Shown here piece by piece: positions 9,693 through 21,430 of a DNA stretch of 64,000 bases; position 1 is the first letter of the stretch, and each line of letters begins with the position of its first letter. The notes under the pieces are model-generated. The model saw only the letters and a program-made list of their open reading frames with translations. It did not search any database and was not told where the DNA came from. This DNA is from Paraburkholderia terricola (GTDB lineage Bacteria > Pseudomonadota > Gammaproteobacteria > Burkholderiales > Burkholderiaceae): NCBI RefSeq assembly GCF_900142195.1, contig NZ_FRAB01000007.1, positions 170,095 through 234,094 on the forward strand, read 5' to 3'. A program made the position numbers and the translations under genes.

Positions 9693-9992
9693 CGTTGTTC
9701 CTCCTCGACTTCCTGTTTTACGACAGATCGCCGACGAGGCACGCCGGCTTACGAGTGCAACGGCTAACGCCTCACTTTAACCGAAACACGGGGGTGCGCA
9801 GAAATCGGGGACAATCCGGGGGCGCCCGGCCGGCCGGGCGGCTTGCACATCGCAGCCGCTGCGTACGCAATCCCCGGCTCTCGGGCCCATGCGCCTGCCG
9901 CCAGCCAAGGCGAGCCGTCGCCCGCAGCCGGTCGCCCAGCCGGTCGCCCGCATTCCGGCAGCCCCCGCCCATAAACGGTAAAATGCGCAGCC
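9693..9992. other. Divergent intergenic region between pntAA and nudJ
   Basis: 300 bases with no supportable gene. It holds promoters for the leftward pnt operon and the rightward nudJ-mnmA pair. A TAAAAT hexamer lies very close to the nudJ ATG, but no matching -35 box is convincing. There is an imperfect direct repeat of a CGGTCGCCC unit around 9925-9950. Confidence 0.5.
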
Positions 9993-10475
9993 ATGAAACC
10001 GGAAACCTGGTTGCCGCACGTGACCGTCGCGGCCATCGTCGAGCGCGACGGGCGCTTTCTCATGGTCGAGGAAAATACCGCCGACGGCCTGCGCCTGAAT
10101 CAGCCCGCCGGCCATCTGGAGGCGGGTGAAACGCTTCTGCAAGCGGTGATCCGCGAAACGCTCGAGGAGACCGCCCATCCCTTCGAACCCGAAGCGCTGG
10201 TCGGCATGTACATGACGCATTTCGAGCGGCCCGGCAGCGAGGGGGTGACGTATCTGCGCTTCACCTATTGCGGCACGGGCGGCGAACCGAACGCGGAGTG
10301 CGCGCTCGATCCCGACATCGCCCGCACGCTATGGATGAGCGCCGACGAATTGCGCGCCTGCGCCGAACGGCATCGCACGCCGCTCGTCATGCAATGCCTC
10401 GACGACTACCTCGCGGGCCGGCGTTTCCCGCTCGACTTCGTGCATACGCATTCGGTCGCGCAAAAACGGCCGTAG
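9993..10475 (+). CDS. nudJ: NUDIX hydrolase, NudJ-type phosphatase
   Basis: 160 residues with a Nudix box GHLEAGETLLQAVIRE followed by TLEETA. The usual EExG glycine is alanine here, while the metal-binding REx2EE glutamates are intact. NudJ removes phosphates from nucleoside tri- and diphosphates and hydroxymethylpyrimidine pyrophosphate (known for the E. coli enzyme). The assignment is strengthened by position: the next gene is mnmA, the same order as nudJ-mnmA in E. coli. The substrate in this organism is inferred. Confidence 0.85.
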   Translation: MKPETWLPHVTVAAIVERDGRFLMVEENTADGLRLNQPAGHLEAGETLLQAVIRETLEETAHPFEPEALVGMYMTHFERPGSEGVTYLRFTYCGTGGEPNAECALDPDIARTLWMSADELRACAERHRTPLVMQCLDDYLAGRRFPLDFVHTHSVAQKRP

Positions 10476-10532
10476 GCTGACGAGCGGCCAACCCACGATC
10501 AATGAAGTCACGCAGTACCCAGTGAGCATCTT

Positions 10533-11702
10533 ATGAGCAAGCAGAAAGTCGTAGTAGGCATGTCGGGCGGCGTCGATTCGTCGGTGACCGCATGGCTGCT
10601 GAAGGAACAGGGCTACGACGTGGTCGGCCTGTTCATGAAAAACTGGGAAGACGACGACGACAGCGAATACTGCTCGACGCGGCAGGACTGGATCGACGTC
10701 GTGTCGGTGGCGGACCTGATCGGCATCGACGTCGAAGCGGTCAACTTCGCGTCCGAATACAAGGACCGCGTGTTCGCCGAATTCCTGCGCGAATATTCGG
10801 CCGGCCGCACGCCGAATCCGGACGTGCTGTGCAATGCCGAAATCAAGTTCAAGGCCTTTCTCGACCATGCAATGTCGCTCGGCGCGGAAACCATCGCGAC
10901 CGGCCACTACGCACGCGTGCGTGAGAACAACGGCCGCTTCGAATTGCTGAAGGCGTTCGACCATACGAAGGATCAGTCGTACTTCCTGCATCGGCTGAAT
11001 CAGGCGCAGTTATCGAAGACGCTGTTTCCGTTGGGCGAGATTCCCAAGACCAAGGTGCGGGAGATCGCCGAACAGATCGCCCTGCCGAACGCGAAGAAAA
11101 AAGATTCGACGGGCATCTGCTTCATCGGCGAACGGCCGTTCCGCGATTTTCTGAATCGCTATCTGCCGACCAGGCCGGGCCCGATGAAAACCACCGACGG
11201 CAAAGTGGTCGGCGAACACATCGGCCTCGCGTTCTACACGTTCGGCCAGCGCAAGGGCATCGGCCTCGGCGGCAGCAAGGACGGCAGCGGCGAGCCGTGG
11301 TTCGTCGCCGGCAAGGACATTCCGTCGAACACGCTGTACGTCGCGCAGGGCCACGATCATCCGTGGCTGCTCAGCCATACGCTCACTGCAGGCAATACGA
11401 GCTGGGTCGCGGGGGAGCCGCCCGCGGACGGCTTCGCGTGCGGCGCGAAAACCCGTTACCGGCAAGCGGATGCGCGCTGCACGTTCGGTGCGGCGGCAAG
11501 CGCGGGTGCAAGCGCGGCAAACCCCGGCGAAGGCCTCTTCGAGCTGAACTTCGACACTGCGCAATGGGCTGTCACACCGGGGCAATCGGCGGTGCTCTAC
11601 GATGGCGACGTGTGTCTCGGCGGCGGCATCATCGAACACGCGGTGACCGGGCAGCCGACGGCGCGTCAGCCGCAAACGGCCGCGCTGCTGACCGCTCGCT
11701 AG
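10533..11702 (+). CDS. mnmA: tRNA-specific 2-thiouridylase MnmA
   Basis: 389 residues. Thiolates U34 of tRNA-Lys, -Glu and -Gln using sulfur relayed from the Tus/IscS system. The ATP-binding PP-loop SGGVDSS is at 11-17, and the two catalytic cysteines are Cys100 (NPDVLC) and Cys196 (DSTGIC). The middle domain [17 protein letters not shown] is typical. The C-terminal beta barrel contains an Ala/Gly-rich insertion (about 320-335) not expected in the family core. It is the second gene after nudJ, with a 57-base gap. Confidence 0.97.
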   Translation: MSKQKVVVGMSGGVDSSVTAWLLKEQGYDVVGLFMKNWEDDDDSEYCSTRQDWIDVVSVADLIGIDVEAVNFASEYKDRVFAEFLREYSAGRTPNPDVLCNAEIKFKAFLDHAMSLGAETIATGHYARVRENNGRFELLKAFDHTKDQSYFLHRLNQAQLSKTLFPLGEIPKTKVREIAEQIALPNAKKKDSTGICFIGERPFRDFLNRYLPTRPGPMKTTDGKVVGEHIGLAFYTFGQRKGIGLGGSKDGSGEPWFVAGKDIPSNTLYVAQGHDHPWLLSHTLTAGNTSWVAGEPPADGFACGAKTRYRQADARCTFGAAASAGASAANPGEGLFELNFDTAQWAVTPGQSAVLYDGDVCLGGGIIEHAVTGQPTARQPQTAALLTAR

Positions 11703-11716
11703 GCGCCGCGTTGCAC

Positions 11717-11753
11717 CGTGCGGCAAGGTTCGTCATCGCCGCACGCGTTTTAC
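11717..11753 (+). terminator. Possible terminator after mnmA
   Basis: An 8-bp stem CGTGCGGC/GCCGCACG with a 13-base loop starts 15 bases after the mnmA stop and is followed by CGTTTTA. The stem is GC rich, but the loop is long and the U run short, so this is a weak intrinsic terminator at best. Confidence 0.4.
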
Positions 11754-11928
11754 CTTCACGCTTCAAGTTCACACCGCGTCTTCTGATTCGACACTGCGCG
11801 CTCCACGCGTGCGTTGCATCTTCAAGTCGCAGCCAGCTTCACCATAAGAAGCAGTCGTTCGTTTTCACTCGTGGGCGGATTCCGCCGGCGCAATCCGCGC
11901 CGACGATCCTCACTGCACCGGAGTCTCC

Positions 11929-13539
11929 ATGTTTTCTCGGCGTTATCTGGCCATGTGGTGCGCAGCCGTGCTGCTCGCCGTTTGCGCGGCGCTCGCCGCA
12001 ACGCACCGCATTGCGTGGTTCTGGCTCATCGTGCCGGCGGCGCTCGTCGCGCTCGGGGTATTCGACCTGGCGCAGCAGCGCCACGCGATTCTGCGCAACT
12101 ATCCGTTGTGGGGACACTTGCGCTTTCTGTTCGAATTCATCCGCCCGGAAATCCGCCAGTATTTCGTCGAGAACGATACCGACGAGAAGCCGTTCTCGCG
12201 CGCTCAGCGCAGCATCGTCTACCAGCGCGCGAAGAACGACGTCGACAGCCGCCCCTACGGCACCGAACTCGACGTCAAGGCCGTCGCGCACGAATGGATC
12301 AGTCATTCGCTCGCGCCGACCAGGCTGGATAGCCACGACTTTCGCATCGTCGTGGGAAGCGAGCGCGCGCAGCCTTACTCGATGTCGATCTTCAACGTCT
12401 CCGCGATGAGCTTCGGCTCGCTGTCCGCGAACGCGATCATGGCGCTGAACCTCGGCGCGAAGAAAGGCAACTTCGCGCACGACACGGGCGAAGGCTCGAT
12501 GTCCAGGTATCACCGCGAGCATGGCGGCGACATCATCTGGGAAATCGCTTCGGGCTACTTCGGCTGCCGCAACGACGACGGCTCCTTCAGCGCGGAGAAA
12601 TTCGCCAGGCAGGCCGCCGAGCCGCAAGTGAAGATGATCGAAGTGAAGCTCTCGCAAGGCGCGAAGCCCGGTCACGGCGGCGTGCTGCCGGCCGCCAAGA
12701 TCACGCCCGAAATCGCCGAAACGCGCGGCGTGCCGATGGGCCGCGATTGCATTTCGCCCGCCACGCATTCGGAGTTCTCGACGCCGCGCGGCCTGCTCGA
12801 ATTCGTCGACCGCTTGCGCACGCTGTCCGGCGGCAAGCCGACCGGCTTCAAGCTGTGCATCGGCCATCCGTGGGAATTCTTCGGCATTGCGAAGGCGATG
12901 CTGGAGACGGGAATCTTGCCGGACTTCATCGTCGTGGACGGCGCGGAAGGCGGCACGGGCGCGGCGCCGCTGGAATTCACCGACCACGTGGGCGTGCCGT
13001 TGCAGGAAGGGCTGCTGCTCGTGCACAACACGCTGGTCGGCATCGGCTTGCGGCAACGCATCCGCATCGGCGCGAGCGGCAAGATGATCACCGCGTTCGA
13101 CATCACGCGGACGCTGGCGATCGGCGCCGACTGGGTGAACGCGGCGCGCGGCTTCATGTTCGCGGTCGGCTGCATTCAGGCGCAGACCTGCCACACCGGG
13201 CGCTGTCCGACCGGCGTCGCGACCCAGGACCCGGTGCGCCAGCGTGCGCTCGTCGTGCCGGATAAGGCCGACCGCGTGTTCAGCTTCCATCACAACACGC
13301 TGCATGCGCTGAAGGAAATCATTCAGGCGGCGGGCTTGAAGCATCCGGCGGAATTGCGCGCGCATCACCTCGTGCGACGGGTGTCGTCGCATGAGGTGCG
13401 GTTGATGTCGGAGTTGTTGAAGTATCTGGAGCCGAACGATCTGCTGAACGGCACCTATCGCTATTCGCTGTATGAGAAGTGGTGGCCGGTGGCGCAAAGC
13501 GATTCGTTTGCGCCGAAGGTGGGGTTGGCGGTGGCTTGA
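11929..13539 (+). CDS. FMN-binding glutamate-synthase-family protein, membrane anchored
   Basis: 536 residues. Two hydrophobic helices at the N terminus (about 7-25 and 28-48) precede a domain like the FMN/Fe-S central part of the glutamate synthase large subunit. Recognisable pieces are GLGAKKGN-type text (LNLGAKKGNFAHDTGEGS), the glycine run VVDGAEGGTGAAPLEF and the cysteine cluster CIQAQTCHTGRCPTGVAT. It lacks the amidotransferase and GltD parts, and no gltD is adjacent, so true glutamate synthase activity should not be assumed. The product is probably an inner-membrane FMN oxidoreductase. Start at the ATG closest to the hydrophobic segment. Confidence 0.85.
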   Translation: MFSRRYLAMWCAAVLLAVCAALAATHRIAWFWLIVPAALVALGVFDLAQQRHAILRNYPLWGHLRFLFEFIRPEIRQYFVENDTDEKPFSRAQRSIVYQRAKNDVDSRPYGTELDVKAVAHEWISHSLAPTRLDSHDFRIVVGSERAQPYSMSIFNVSAMSFGSLSANAIMALNLGAKKGNFAHDTGEGSMSRYHREHGGDIIWEIASGYFGCRNDDGSFSAEKFARQAAEPQVKMIEVKLSQGAKPGHGGVLPAAKITPEIAETRGVPMGRDCISPATHSEFSTPRGLLEFVDRLRTLSGGKPTGFKLCIGHPWEFFGIAKAMLETGILPDFIVVDGAEGGTGAAPLEFTDHVGVPLQEGLLLVHNTLVGIGLRQRIRIGASGKMITAFDITRTLAIGADWVNAARGFMFAVGCIQAQTCHTGRCPTGVATQDPVRQRALVVPDKADRVFSFHHNTLHALKEIIQAAGLKHPAELRAHHLVRRVSSHEVRLMSELLKYLEPNDLLNGTYRYSLYEKWWPVAQSDSFAPKVGLAVA

Positions 13540-13565
13540 GTCGGATTCCGTCCGACCCCGCAAAA

Positions 13566-13595
13566 CGGACACCCCCCTCCCCTTTCCGTTAAAAT
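13566..13595 (+). promoter_or_regulatory. Candidate sigma70-type promoter for glyQS
   Basis: TAAAAT at 13590-13595 with CGGACA at 13566-13571, spacer 18. The predicted start near 13602 would give a leader of about 70 bases before the glyQ ATG. The -35 match is only partial. Confidence 0.4.
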
Positions 13596-13675
13596 CCAAG
13601 GTTTAGCACTTCGCTCCACGGTCGCCTCGCGCGCTTCGGCGCTCGCGGCGCGACCCCATGCCCGAAAGGCACTTC

Positions 13676-14683
<1,008 letters not shown>

Positions 14684-14698
14684 CGAGAACACCAAGAA

Positions 14699-16798
14699 AT
14701 GACTCATCCCCACCAAGCTACCCTGCTCGTCGAGCTGCTAACCGAAGAACTGCCGCCCAAGGCGCTCGCGCGTCTCGGCGAGGCCTTCGCCGAAGGCATT
14801 GCGCAGCGCCTCGCGGCGCGCGACCTGATCGAAGGCGACCTGTCGTTCGAACGCTACGCAACGCCGCGCCGTCTCGCCGTCACGATTAAAAACGTGCGTG
14901 CGGTCGCGCCGGAAAAACACGTGCGCGAAAAAGTGCTGCCGGTTTCCGTCGCATTGGACAAAGACGGCCAACCCGCCGCGCCGCTTGCCAAGAAACTCGC
15001 CGCGCTCGGCTTCCCCGATTTTTCGGTGAGCGACCTGGAGCGCGCGCAAGACGGCAAGGCGGAGGCCTTCTTCCTGCGTTACGCGGCGCCGGGCGCCACG
15101 CTCGCCGAAGGACTGCAAAGCGCGCTCGACGAAACGCTCGGCAAGCTGCCGATTCCGAGGTTCATGACGTATCAGCGCCCGGACGGCACCAATGTGCAGT
15201 TCGTGCGTCCCGCGCATCGTCTCACCGCACTGCACGGCGAGCGGATCGTGCCGGTCAGCGCGCTCGGCATCGACGCCGACGACACCACGCTCGGTCATCG
15301 CTTCCTATCCGAAGGCTTCGTGCAGATCCAGCACGCGGACGCCTATGCCGACACGCTGATGCACAAAGGCCGCGTGGTCGCCAATTTCTCCGACCGCAAG
15401 GAAACCATCCGCACGCACCTGCTCGCGCAAGCCGACGGCGACCAGGTGGTGATGCCCGAAGCGCTGCTGGATGAAGTGACGTCGCTGGTCGAATGGCCGG
15501 TGGTCTACGCCTGCCGTTTCGAGGACGAGTTCCTGCAAGTGCCGCAGGAATGCCTGATCCTGACGATGCAGACGAACCAGAAATACTTCGCGCTCACGGA
15601 TGCGAACGGCAAGCTGCGCTCGCGCTTCCTGATCGTGTCGAACATCGAAACGGCCACGCCAGGCGATATCGTCGAAGGTAACGAGCGTGTGGTGCGGCCG
15701 CGCCTGGCCGACGCGAAATTCTTCTTCGAGCAGGACAAGAAGAAGCCGCTCGCCGAGCGCGTGCCGCTGCTCGCGAACGTCGTGTATCACAACAAGCTGG
15801 GTTCGGCGCTGCAACGCGTCGAGCGCGTCGAAGCGCTGGCCGGCGCGATCGCCGGGTTGATCGGCGCGGACGTGGCGCTCGCCATGCGCGCCGCGCGTCT
15901 CGCAAAGGCCGACCTGATCACCGACATGGTGGGCGAATTCCCTGAGCTCCAAGGCACGATGGGCACGTACTACGCGCGCCACGACGGCGAGCCGGAAGAA
16001 GTCGCGCTCGCGTGCTCGGAACACTATCAGCCGCGCTTCTCCGGCGACGCATTGCCGGCCACCGCAACCGGCACCGTCGTCGCGCTGGCCGACAAGCTCG
16101 AAACGCTGGTCGGCATCTGGGGCATCGGCCTGCAACCCACCGGCGAAAAAGATCCGTTCGCGCTGCGCCGTCACGCGCTCGGCGTGCTGCGCATCCTGAT
16201 CGAGAAGCAACTGCCGGTCGACGTGATCGAACTGCTGCGCACCGCTTACGCGCAATTCGCCGCGGTGCCGAACGTCGCCGATTCCACGCAGGCGATCTAC
16301 GAATTCTGCATGGACCGCCTGCGCGGTCTGCTGCGCGAACGCGGCTACGCGCCAGGCGAAATCGACGCGGTGCTGGCGCTCGATCCCACGCGTCTCGACG
16401 ACATCGTCGCGCGTCTGGATGCGGTGCGCGAATTCGCGGCACTCGCCGAAGCAGCATCGCTCGCCGCGGCCAACAAGCGCATTTCCAACATCCTGAAGAA
16501 GTCGGAAGGCGCGACGAACGGCGGCGTGCAGGCCGCGCTGCTCGTCGAGTCGGCGGAAAAAGCCCTGCATGCGCAGCTCGAACAGGTCGCGCCGCGCGTG
16601 CAATCGCAGCTTGCCGCACGCGACTACACGGGCGCGCTAACCGCGCTCGCCGCGTTGCGCGAATCGGTCGACACGTTCTTCAACGACGTGATGGTGAACG
16701 CCGAGGATGCCGCGCTGCGCGCCAATCGTCTGGCCTTGCTCGGCGCGCTGCATCAGCAGATGAATTGCGTCGCCGACATTTCCCGACTCGCCGCCTGA
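14699..16798 (+). CDS. glyS: Glycine--tRNA ligase beta subunit
   Basis: 699 residues, the normal length. The beta chain binds tRNA-Gly; the start [16 protein letters not shown] is the family signature, and HD-domain-like text lies in the middle ([20 protein letters not shown]). It is the second gene of glyQS and is followed after 10 bases by gmhB, so gmhB and plsC are probably co-transcribed. Confidence 0.97.
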   Translation: MTHPHQATLLVELLTEELPPKALARLGEAFAEGIAQRLAARDLIEGDLSFERYATPRRLAVTIKNVRAVAPEKHVREKVLPVSVALDKDGQPAAPLAKKLAALGFPDFSVSDLERAQDGKAEAFFLRYAAPGATLAEGLQSALDETLGKLPIPRFMTYQRPDGTNVQFVRPAHRLTALHGERIVPVSALGIDADDTTLGHRFLSEGFVQIQHADAYADTLMHKGRVVANFSDRKETIRTHLLAQADGDQVVMPEALLDEVTSLVEWPVVYACRFEDEFLQVPQECLILTMQTNQKYFALTDANGKLRSRFLIVSNIETATPGDIVEGNERVVRPRLADAKFFFEQDKKKPLAERVPLLANVVYHNKLGSALQRVERVEALAGAIAGLIGADVALAMRAARLAKADLITDMVGEFPELQGTMGTYYARHDGEPEEVALACSEHYQPRFSGDALPATATGTVVALADKLETLVGIWGIGLQPTGEKDPFALRRHALGVLRILIEKQLPVDVIELLRTAYAQFAAVPNVADSTQAIYEFCMDRLRGLLRERGYAPGEIDAVLALDPTRLDDIVARLDAVREFAALAEAASLAAANKRISNILKKSEGATNGGVQAALLVESAEKALHAQLEQVAPRVQSQLAARDYTGALTALAALRESVDTFFNDVMVNAEDAALRANRLALLGALHQQMNCVADISRLAA

Positions 16799-16808
16799 GC
16801 CCCGCGCC

Positions 16809-17363
16809 ATGCCGACCAAAAAAGTGGTGATCCTCGACCGCGACGGCGTGATCAACGCCGACTCCGACGCGTTCATCAAGTCGCCCGACGAATGGGTCGC
16901 GCTGCCCGGCTCGCTCGAAGCCATCGCGCGGCTGAGCCAGGCCGGTTATCGCGTCGCGGTTGCGACCAACCAGTCCGGCATCGGCCGCGGGCTCTTCGAC
17001 ATGAACGCGCTCAACGCGATGCATCTGAAAATGCATCGCATGGCGGCGGCGGTCGGCGGGCGCATCGACGCGGTGTTCTTCTGCCCGCACACGGCGGACG
17101 ACCACTGCGAGTGCCGCAAGCCGAAGCCGGGCATGCTGCAGATGATCATCGAGCGCTTCGACGTCGATCCGGAACATACGCCCACGGTCGGCGATTCGCT
17201 GCGCGATCTGCAAGCGGGCGCCGCGCTCGGCTGCCCGATTCATCTGGTGCTGACCGGCAAGGGCCGTAAGACGCTCGCGGCCGGCGGCCTGCCCGAAGGC
17301 ACGCGCGTCCACGACGATCTGCGCGCGTTCGTGCTCGACTTTCTCGCCGACGCTCAAGAGTGA
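16809..17363 (+). CDS. gmhB: D-glycero-beta-D-manno-heptose 1,7-bisphosphate 7-phosphatase
   Basis: 184 residues. HAD-family phosphatase of ADP-heptose synthesis for the lipopolysaccharide inner core. Motif I is ILDRDGVIN at 8-16, motif II VATNQSG, and motif IV GDSLRDLQAG. The zinc loop CPHTADDHCECRKPKPG, which separates GmhB from histidinol-phosphate phosphatase, is complete. Tight spacing after glyS. Confidence 0.93.
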   Translation: MPTKKVVILDRDGVINADSDAFIKSPDEWVALPGSLEAIARLSQAGYRVAVATNQSGIGRGLFDMNALNAMHLKMHRMAAAVGGRIDAVFFCPHTADDHCECRKPKPGMLQMIIERFDVDPEHTPTVGDSLRDLQAGAALGCPIHLVLTGKGRKTLAAGGLPEGTRVHDDLRAFVLDFLADAQE

Positions 17364-17403
17364 CGCGCGCCACGCGCGTCCCCAACCCTCACCGACCACG
17401 CCG

Positions 17404-18162
17404 ATGCGCTTCATTCGTTCTTTCCTGCTGCTGATCTACTTCGTTCTGTTCACGGTGCCGTACGCAACCGCGTGCTTCATCGCGTTCCCGTTCATGCGCG
17501 CCGACCACCGCTACTGGATGGCGGCCGGCTGGTGCCGCGCCACGCTCAACACGGTGCGTTGGCTGAACGGCATCCGCTACAGGATCGAAGGCTATGAGAA
17601 CCTGCCCGACGGTCCCGCCGTGCTGCTGTCCAAGCATCAATCCGCATGGGAAACGCTGGCGTTTCCGGCGTTGATGCCGCGGCCGCTGTGCTATGTGTTC
17701 AAGCGCGAGCTGCTGTACGTGCCGTTCTTCGGCTGGGCGCTCGGCATGCTGAAGATGGTTCACATCGACCGCAAGGAAGGCAAGTACGCGTTCGAGTCGG
17801 TCATCAGGCAAGGCAAGGCGCGCATGGCCGAAGGCGCATGGGTCATCATGTTTCCGGAAGGCACGCGCACGCCGACCGGCAAGCAGGGCAAATACAAAAC
17901 CGGCGGTGCGCGTTTTGCGATCGCCACCGGCGCACCCGTCGTGCCGATCGCGCACAACGCCGGACGCGTGTGGCCTCGCAACTCGTTTCTCAAATATGCG
18001 GGTATAGTCACAGTGTCGATCGGCAAGCCGATTGAGACGACGGGGCTCACGCCCGACGAAGTGAACACGCGCGTCGAAAAGTGGATCGAAGCTGAAATGC
18101 GTCGCATCGATCCAACCGCGTACCGCGCGGCGGAAAGCAGTTCCGCCGCCGCACCAATCTGA
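17404..18162 (+). CDS. plsC: 1-acyl-sn-glycerol-3-phosphate acyltransferase
   Basis: 252 residues with an N-terminal membrane helix (SFLLLIYFVLFTVPYATACF). Acylates lysophosphatidate in phospholipid synthesis. Block I reads KHQSAWE, so the usual HX4D appears as HX4E; block III MFPEGTRTPTG is intact. The HX4E form is to my knowledge seen in this beta-proteobacterial subgroup, but I cannot check it here. It lies 40 bases after gmhB, consistent with an envelope-related operon. Confidence 0.92.
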   Translation: MRFIRSFLLLIYFVLFTVPYATACFIAFPFMRADHRYWMAAGWCRATLNTVRWLNGIRYRIEGYENLPDGPAVLLSKHQSAWETLAFPALMPRPLCYVFKRELLYVPFFGWALGMLKMVHIDRKEGKYAFESVIRQGKARMAEGAWVIMFPEGTRTPTGKQGKYKTGGARFAIATGAPVVPIAHNAGRVWPRNSFLKYAGIVTVSIGKPIETTGLTPDEVNTRVEKWIEAEMRRIDPTAYRAAESSSAAAPI

Positions 18163-18206
18163 CGCGCCCACGCCCTCGAAGGCGTATTTGCGCGAAGCCT
18201 AATCCG

Positions 18207-19109
18207 ATGCAGAAGTCTCCTACGCCGCAAGCCGCTGCGGCGCTCGATAACCGGCAGCTCGATCTCCCGCTTTTTGCCGAGCCGGGATCGACGTCGTCGT
18301 CACCGTCACCATCCGCGCCTGCGCCCGGCTCTTCAACGGGCTCGCAAGGCGGCCAGCAACCGGCCGTGCCGCTCGCGCCGGACGGCAGCAAATTGCGCAG
18401 CCTCGCGCTCGGCTCACGCACGCTCCATTACGCGCTCAAGCGTTCCGCGCGCCGCTCGATTGGTTTTGCAATCGACAGCACCGGTCTCACGATCACCGCA
18501 CCACGCTGGGTCACGCTCGCCGATATCGAAACCGCGATCACCGAGAAGCAGCGGTGGATTTTCACGAAGCTAATCGAATGGCAAACGCGTGTGGAGCAGC
18601 GCGCGTTGCCGAAGGTCGATTGGAAAGACGGCGCGCAAGTGCCGTATCTCGGCCAGCCGGTGCGCGTGACACTCGGTTCGCCGCAAGGCACGCTCGCGTT
18701 CAGCGCGGACGATGCGGCGCTGCAACTGCCGTTGCCGCTACAAGCGGATCCGCAGCAGATCAAGGACCGCGTGCAAGGCTGGCTGCAAGGCGAAGCGAAG
18801 CGCGTGTTCGGCGAGCGTCTGGCGATTTACGCGGAGAAGCTGGGCGTGAACTATCGCGCCTATGCGCTCTCGTCGGCGGCCACGCGCTGGGGCAGTTGTT
18901 CGAGCGACGGCAAGATTCGCCTGAACTGGCGGCTGATCCATTTTCCGCTTTCGATCATCGATTACGTCGTCGCGCACGAACTCGCGCATTTGCGTGAGAT
19001 GAATCACAGTCCGCGCTTCTGGCAAACGGTCGAGTCGATTTTTCCGGAGTTCCGCGAAGCGCGGCAGACGTTGAAGTCGCATCCGCCGGAATTGCTGCCG
19101 ACGCTTTGA
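18207..19109 (+). CDS. YgjP-type (DUF45) zinc metallopeptidase-like protein
   Basis: 300 residues. The C-terminal half carries AHELAHLREMNHSPRFW, the HExxH zinc motif with a third histidine six residues on, as in the WLM/SprT/YgjP superfamily. ATRWGSCSSDGKIRLNWRL is the other family hallmark. The first ~50 residues are low-complexity Ser/Pro/Ala and probably disordered. The function of YgjP proteins is not established. The 3' end stops six bases from the convergent NTF2-like gene. Confidence 0.85.
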   Translation: MQKSPTPQAAAALDNRQLDLPLFAEPGSTSSSPSPSAPAPGSSTGSQGGQQPAVPLAPDGSKLRSLALGSRTLHYALKRSARRSIGFAIDSTGLTITAPRWVTLADIETAITEKQRWIFTKLIEWQTRVEQRALPKVDWKDGAQVPYLGQPVRVTLGSPQGTLAFSADDAALQLPLPLQADPQQIKDRVQGWLQGEAKRVFGERLAIYAEKLGVNYRAYALSSAATRWGSCSSDGKIRLNWRLIHFPLSIIDYVVAHELAHLREMNHSPRFWQTVESIFPEFREARQTLKSHPPELLPTL

Positions 19110-19115
19110 TGCGGC

Positions 19116-19514
19116 TCACTCCGTGCAGAACGTTTCCTGCAAATGGCGCCACGTCACCCGGCCGTGCGCGTCGAGGTTCATCACCGCCGTGGAGCGCCGC
19201 ACGTTCGCGTTGCCCGCGTTGTCGCGCTGATACTCCCGATATTTCACCACCGCGCCCGACGGATAGTCCGCGACGATCTCCCTATCGCGGATGCTGATCC
19301 GCGAGCCGGGACGCGCGCCGCGCAGCTTCGCGAAGGTCTCGCGCAACGCGGCGTGATCCAGCACGAGACCGGACGGCATGATCAACGTGAATGGCTCGGC
19401 GAAACGCGCCATGATGCGCTCGAGCGCACCGTCATCCGCTGAGCCGTCGAACAGAGCCTCGATTTCGACGTGGATGTCGTCGAGTTCCTTGAAGTAGGGA
19501 TTGCTGTTATTCAT
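19116..19514 (-). CDS. NTF2-like (SnoaL/DUF4440-type) small protein
   Basis: 132 residues with the alpha+beta cone layout: an N-terminal helix (FKELDDIHVEIEALF), strands with FTLIMPSGLVLDHAALRETF, and C-terminal strands including VVKYREYQ and VTWRHLQETF. Such proteins are small-molecule binding or enzymatic cones, and no catalytic set is recognisable. It follows gloA with a 33-base gap on the same strand, so the two may be co-transcribed. Confidence 0.75.
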   Translation of the reverse strand: MNNSNPYFKELDDIHVEIEALFDGSADDGALERIMARFAEPFTLIMPSGLVLDHAALRETFAKLRGARPGSRISIRDREIVADYPSGAVVKYREYQRDNAGNANVRRSTAVMNLDAHGRVTWRHLQETFCTE

Positions 19515-19547
19515 TGCCCGATCTCGGCCAGGGACGCGTGTCTTACG

Positions 19548-19934
<387 letters not shown>

Positions 19935-20021
19935 TGTGCACTCCCTGTTGCGTGATATGGAGACCGTCAATGTACCCGGAATCACGCGGCGCTGCAGCGC
20001 GCCACACGCCGCGAGGCGTGC

Positions 20022-21143
20022 TCAGAACCGATGCCGCACGCCCGCCATCAAGCCGATCTGCGTGCCCTTCTGCGCGAGTCCCGCGCCGTTCACGCCTTGC
20101 AGTTGCGCGCCGATCAGACCGCCCCGATAGAGCGAGTAATCGCCTTCCAGATAGACGTCGGTGCGCTTCGAGAGGTCGTAGTCGGCGACCAGTTGATACT
20201 GCCAGGCGGAGCCGTCCTGCGCGGCGCGCTTGCCGTCCTGCAGCGTGCGCCATACGTTCGCGGCGAAGTGCCATGCATTGCCGACTTGCTGCGTGATGCC
20301 GCCCATGATCATGCGGCGCCGCGAAAAGTCCGTGTACTTCAGCGCCACGAGCGCGGCCGCGGAGAACGGCCCGTTGGCGAACGTCGAAAAGCCGGCGTCG
20401 TTCTGATTGACGATATAGCCCGCGGAAAAACGGGTCTTGTTCCACGTGTACGCGCCGCCGAAGGTCCATGCCGTGGCGGCCGAGCCGTTGACCGAATCCT
20501 TCGACACTTCATAGGCGCCGCCAATGCTGAACGGACCGCCCGCCGGCGCATAAGCCGCGGCCGCGCCGATCTGGCTGCCGTATGAATTGCCCGCGTTGCC
20601 GCCGAACGCGTAGCCCGCGGCGAAATTGAAGCCGTTATATCGCGCCTGATACTGCACCTGGTTGCTGGTCCAGATACCGCCGGTCATCGTCACTTCCGGC
20701 TGGAAGCTGAAATCGTAGGGGATCCAGAGATTGCTGCCGTAGCCGGCCACCGAGATGCCTTCGATCATCAGGTTGTACTGGCGCCCAATGATCACCTGGC
20801 CATAAGCATTCGAGCGGATGCCCACTTGTGCTTCGTTGAAGAACGGCAAGGTGGGGTCGCTCTGCCCGCCGTTGATATAAAAACGATTTTCCAGCTTGAA
20901 GAAAGTCGACCAGCCGCCGCCCAGATCCTCGACGCCCTTGAGCCCCCAGCGGCTCTCCGTCATGCCGCCGGCGCCGAGCGCGAGCGACGAATCGCCGGCC
21001 TTGTTGGCGTGGGTCAGATAACGCACGCTTTCGTCGACCACGCCGTACAGCGTCACACTGGACTGAGCCTGCGCCATCGGGCAAGCCAACGACGCCAGCG
21101 CCGCGGGCATCACGATCGCCGTCCACCTCCTTGCCTTGCTCAT
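20022..21143 (-). CDS. General porin of the beta-proteobacterial type
   Basis: 373 residues. Signal peptide at 1-27 ending PMAQAQ, then SSVTLYGVVDESVRYLTHAN, the usual first strand of Burkholderia/Bordetella porins, and a terminal GVRHRF whose last phenylalanine is the barrel-assembly signal. It should form a 16-stranded trimeric outer-membrane channel for small solutes. The ATG at 21143 is preceded by GAGGAGACGAG. Apparently monocistronic; gloA starts 88 bases downstream. Confidence 0.93.
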   Translation of the reverse strand: MSKARRWTAIVMPAALASLACPMAQAQSSVTLYGVVDESVRYLTHANKAGDSSLALGAGGMTESRWGLKGVEDLGGGWSTFFKLENRFYINGGQSDPTLPFFNEAQVGIRSNAYGQVIIGRQYNLMIEGISVAGYGSNLWIPYDFSFQPEVTMTGGIWTSNQVQYQARYNGFNFAAGYAFGGNAGNSYGSQIGAAAAYAPAGGPFSIGGAYEVSKDSVNGSAATAWTFGGAYTWNKTRFSAGYIVNQNDAGFSTFANGPFSAAALVALKYTDFSRRRMIMGGITQQVGNAWHFAANVWRTLQDGKRAAQDGSAWQYQLVADYDLSKRTDVYLEGDYSLYRGGLIGAQLQGVNGAGLAQKGTQIGLMAGVRHRF

Positions 21144-21430
21144 CTCGTCTCCTCGTCCGGATTCCGCATTGTGCGGATACGGTTCGTCGGTTTTGGCGGC
21201 ACGAATCGACTCATCACACGCACGGTCCACCCGACGAAACGCATGTGGCGCAACCTTAGCGCGAAACGTCGACGGTAAGAAATTAGTGTGACGTGGGTGT
21301 TGTTAAGTCCGCGAATCGTGGGCGGCGAAGAACGAAGCACGCGCGGGCGGTGGGGTCATCGCGAAGCTCGGCGGGCAGGTTTGTTATCGTACGGCCAGCA
21401 ATCACCGACCCTTCATTTGGCCATCCCCCC

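Noticed and set aside
9993..10475. Degenerate Nudix box (EETA in place of EETG) as a sign of inactivity
   Set aside because: The metal-binding glutamates are intact and the nudJ-mnmA order is preserved, so a working enzyme is more likely.
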